Assembly: GCA_028290765.1 (NCBI GenBank)
Contig: JAQGJF010001095.1
Span: 1-8,314, forward strand
DNA length: 8,314 nt
From: Tardiphaga sp.
GTDB lineage: Bacteria; Pseudomonadota; Alphaproteobacteria; Rhizobiales; Xanthobacteraceae
Reading direction: 5' to 3'
Both the position numbers and the translations under genes were made by a program. How positions within the stretch are numbered: position 1 is the first letter of the stretch; every line of letters begins with the position of its first letter. The notes under the pieces were generated by a model, which searched no databases, had not been told where the DNA came from, and worked only from the letters and a program-made list of their open reading frames with translations. Shown piece by piece: positions 6,623-8,314 of the stretch.

Positions 6623-6691
6623 ACGGCGGCAGGGTTGCCGCCGTAACGGCGGCGGGGTTGCCGCCGTAACGGCGGCGGGGTTGCCGCCGGT
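6623..6691 (+). repeat. Three tandem 23-bp units, each a GC hairpin
   Basis: Units at 6623-6645, 6646-6668 and 6669-6691 follow each other with no spacer. Each is the stem CGGCGGC, a loop of six bases (GGGGTT, or AGGGTT in the first) and the stem GCCGCCG, plus linker A and TA. Unit 1 differs from unit 2 by one base (A for G in the loop), and unit 3 by its last two bases (GT for TA). The array ends five bases before the candidate garD -35 box, so it lies upstream of the predicted garD transcript, but it would be transcribed by read-through from GH39. Confidence 0.9.
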
Positions 6692-6695
6692 TTCC

Positions 6696-6723
6696 TTAAC
6701 GCCGTAAAAGCATCCTATATACT
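6696..6723 (+). promoter_or_regulatory. Candidate promoter for garD
   Basis: TTAACG (6696-6701, four of six matches to the -35 consensus) and TATACT (6718-6723, five of six to the -10) are separated by 16 bp. They lie in the single AT-containing stretch of a very GC-rich spacer. The predicted start is near 6730, about 44 nt before the garD ATG. This suggests garD can be transcribed independently of the GH39 gene. Confidence 0.5.
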
Positions 6724-6748
6724 CCGCCCGGAGCCCGCCTCGGGCGGA
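6723..6748. promoter_or_regulatory. Perfect inverted repeat at the predicted garD start site, possible operator
   Basis: TCCGCCCG (6723-6730) and CGGGCGGA (6741-6748) are perfect 8-bp arms around 10 bases. A shorter alternative pairs GCCCG (6733-6737) with CGGGC (6741-6745) across CCT. If transcription starts near 6730 the left outer arm is mostly untranscribed. The long repeat is then better read as a DNA site overlapping the start point, and only the short hairpin could form in the message. Which regulator would bind is unknown. Confidence 0.4.
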
Positions 6749-6773
6749 AACATCGTGGATTCAAGGAACCGAC

Positions 6774-8314
6774 ATGCTGCAGGAAAAGCCTCAAGCCAGC
6801 GCGCCGCTGTATATCCGCATGCGGGAGGACGACAACGTCGCCATCGTCGCCAATGGCGGCGGCCTGCACCCCGGTGCCGAGTTTGCCGGCGGCCTGCGGC
6901 TGATCGAGCAGATCCCGCAGGGCCACAAGGTGGCGCTGCAAGACATCGCCGCCGGCGCGCCGATCATTCGCTATAGCGAAGTGATCGGGCACGCGGCTTC
7001 CGCGATCGCCAAAGGCAGCTGGGTCAAGGAATCGCTGGTGGTGATGCCGGAGCCGCCGTCGCTGACCAACCTGCCGAAATCCCGCGGTACGCCGCCGGCG
7101 CAGGAGCCGCTGGAAGGCTTTACCTTCGAGGGCTATCGCAATGCCGATGGCTCGGTCGGGACCCGGAATATCCTCGCCATCTCCACCAGCGTGCAATGCG
7201 TCGCCGGGACGGTGGATTTCGCTATCAAGCGCATCCGCGAACAACTGCTGCCGAAATATCCCAACGTCGATGACGTGATGGCCGTGACCCACGCCTATGG
7301 CTGCGGCGTCGCCATCAACGCGCCCGGCGCCGCAGTGCCGATCCGCACCCTGCAAAATCTCGCGCGCAACCCGAATTTCGGCGGCGAGGTCATGATCGTC
7401 GGGCTTGGCTGCGAGAAGCTGCAGCCCGAACTGCTGCTGCCCGAAGGCATGGCCTCGGCCTCCATGGACGATTCCGATATCGTCCGGATGCAGGATGAGA
7501 CCCTCACCGGCTTCGGCGAGATCGTCGCCAGCATTGTCGACATGGCCGACAAGCGACTTGCCGTGCTCAACCGCCGTCGCCGCGAAACCTGCCCGGCGGC
7601 CGATCTCGTGATCGGGCTGCAATGCGGCGGCTCTGACGCGTTTTCCGGCGTCACCGCCAATCCCGCCGTCGGCTTCGCCGCCGACCTCCTGGTGCGCGCC
7701 GGCGCCACCGTGATGTTCTCCGAAGTGACCGAGGTGCGCGATGCGATCCATCTCTTGACGCCGCGCGCGGTCAATCAGGATGTCGCCGACGCGCTGATCC
7801 GGGAGATGGACTGGTACGATCGCTATCTGCAGACCGGCGAAGCCGACCGCAGCGCCAATACCACGCCGGGCAACAAGAAGGGCGGGCTCTCCAACATCGT
7901 CGAAAAGGCGATGGGTTCGGTGATCAAGTCCGGCACCAGCCCGATCTCCGGCGTGCTGTCGCCCGGCGAACGCGTGCGCGAGAAGGGGCTGATTTTCGCG
8001 GCGACTCCGGCCAGCGATTTCATCTGCGGCACCTTGCAGCTGGCATCCGGCATGACGCTGCATGTCTTCACCACCGGCCGCGGCACGCCCTATGGCCTCG
8101 CGGCCGCGCCGGTCATCAAGGTGTCGACGCGCAGCGACCTGTCGCAGCGCTGGCATGACCTGATCGATGTCGACGCCGGCACCATCGCCACCGGCAAGGC
8201 GACCATCGAGGATGTCGGCTGGGAGATTTTTCATCTCATCCTGGAGGTGGCGAGTGGCAAGAAGCAGACCTGGTCCGACAAGTGGGGAATCCACAATTCG
8301 CTGGCGCTGTTCAA
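6774..8314 (+). CDS. garD: Galactarate dehydratase GarD (last few codons cut by window edge)
   Basis: Converts galactarate (meso-galactaric acid) to 5-dehydro-4-deoxy-D-glucarate in the cytoplasm; the E. coli enzyme is activated by ferrous iron. I translated 513 residues. An N-terminal SAF-like domain (about 1-105, with [10 protein letters not shown] and IPQGHKVAL) is followed by the UxaA/GarD catalytic domains. Matches to remembered E. coli GarD (523 residues) run the whole length: [16 protein letters not shown] (117-132), [10 protein letters not shown] (175-184), [11 protein letters not shown] (209-219), [18 protein letters not shown] (283-300), [18 protein letters not shown] (316-333) and [10 protein letters not shown] (432-441). 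The sequence ends at [10 protein letters not shown], about five to ten residues short of the expected C-terminus. The ATG has AAGGA (6763-6767) six bases upstream. It lies 301 bp after the GH39 stop on the same strand but with its own candidate promoter, so operon membership is uncertain. Altronate dehydratase (UxaA) is related, but these motifs favour GarD. Confidence 0.95.
   Translation, partial: MLQEKPQASAPLYIRMREDDNVAIVANGGGLHPGAEFAGGLRLIEQIPQGHKVALQDIAAGAPIIRYSEVIGHAASAIAKGSWVKESLVVMPEPPSLTNLPKSRGTPPAQEPLEGFTFEGYRNADGSVGTRNILAISTSVQCVAGTVDFAIKRIREQLLPKYPNVDDVMAVTHAYGCGVAINAPGAAVPIRTLQNLARNPNFGGEVMIVGLGCEKLQPELLLPEGMASASMDDSDIVRMQDETLTGFGEIVASIVDMADKRLAVLNRRRRETCPAADLVIGLQCGGSDAFSGVTANPAVGFAADLLVRAGATVMFSEVTEVRDAIHLLTPRAVNQDVADALIREMDWYDRYLQTGEADRSANTTPGNKKGGLSNIVEKAMGSVIKSGTSPISGVLSPGERVREKGLIFAATPASDFICGTLQLASGMTLHVFTTGRGTPYGLAAAPVIKVSTRSDLSQRWHDLIDVDAGTIATGKATIEDVGWEIFHLILEVASGKKQTWSDKWGIHNSLALF

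Noticed and set aside
6623..6691. CRISPR array
   Set aside because: The 23-bp units are directly adjacent with no spacers, there are only three, and no cas genes are present.
6696..8294. 532-codon open frame on the minus strand opposite garD
   Set aside because: garD on the plus strand matches its family end to end. The antisense product has no family features and is a shadow of strong third-position GC bias.

Overview
The window is GC-rich DNA that looks like an alphaproteobacterial chromosome, most likely from the Bradyrhizobium/Rhodopseudomonas/Afipia group. Two things suggest this: the strong G/C bias at third codon positions, and the non-coding repeats at 2505-2585 and 6479-6601, which resemble short palindromic elements I remember from Bradyrhizobium genomes. 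That resemblance is from memory and was not searched.

Left half, minus strand (read right to left from 4489 to 1): one transcription unit for a peptide/oligosaccharide-type (Opp/Dpp family) ABC importer. It encodes an exported family 5 solute-binding protein (4489-2594), a DppB-type permease (2472-1468), a DppC-type permease (1463-606) and a DppD-type ATPase that runs off the left edge (604-1). The three transporter-core genes are almost touching (4 nt and 1 nt gaps). The binding-protein gene is set off from them by 121 nt carrying a long imperfect palindrome. A second ATPase (DppF type) would be expected just beyond the left edge.

Middle (4490-4858): a divergent control region of about 370 bp. 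It holds candidate promoters for both directions and two pairs of 7-bp direct repeats, each pair with a 9-bp period, over and just downstream of the predicted transporter promoter.

Right half, plus strand: a cytoplasmic GH39-family glycoside hydrolase of the beta-xylosidase type (4859-6472), then a 301-bp spacer full of repeats. The spacer holds a mosaic palindromic element, a 37-bp near-perfect palindrome and three tandem 23-bp hairpin units. After it come a candidate promoter and an almost complete galactarate dehydratase gene, garD (6774-8314; perhaps five to ten codons cut off).

Reading of the locus: the transporter brings a short beta-linked oligosaccharide or glycoside into the cell, where the GH39 enzyme, which has no signal peptide, cleaves it. 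GarD dehydrates galactarate (a C6 aldaric acid) towards 2-oxoglutarate. Its link to the transporter and hydrolase is only adjacency and orientation, and it seems to have its own promoter. A shared plant cell-wall substrate containing pentose and uronic/aldaric units would connect all three, but that is inference. The protein-coding content belongs to known families. The less ordinary material is in the spacers.
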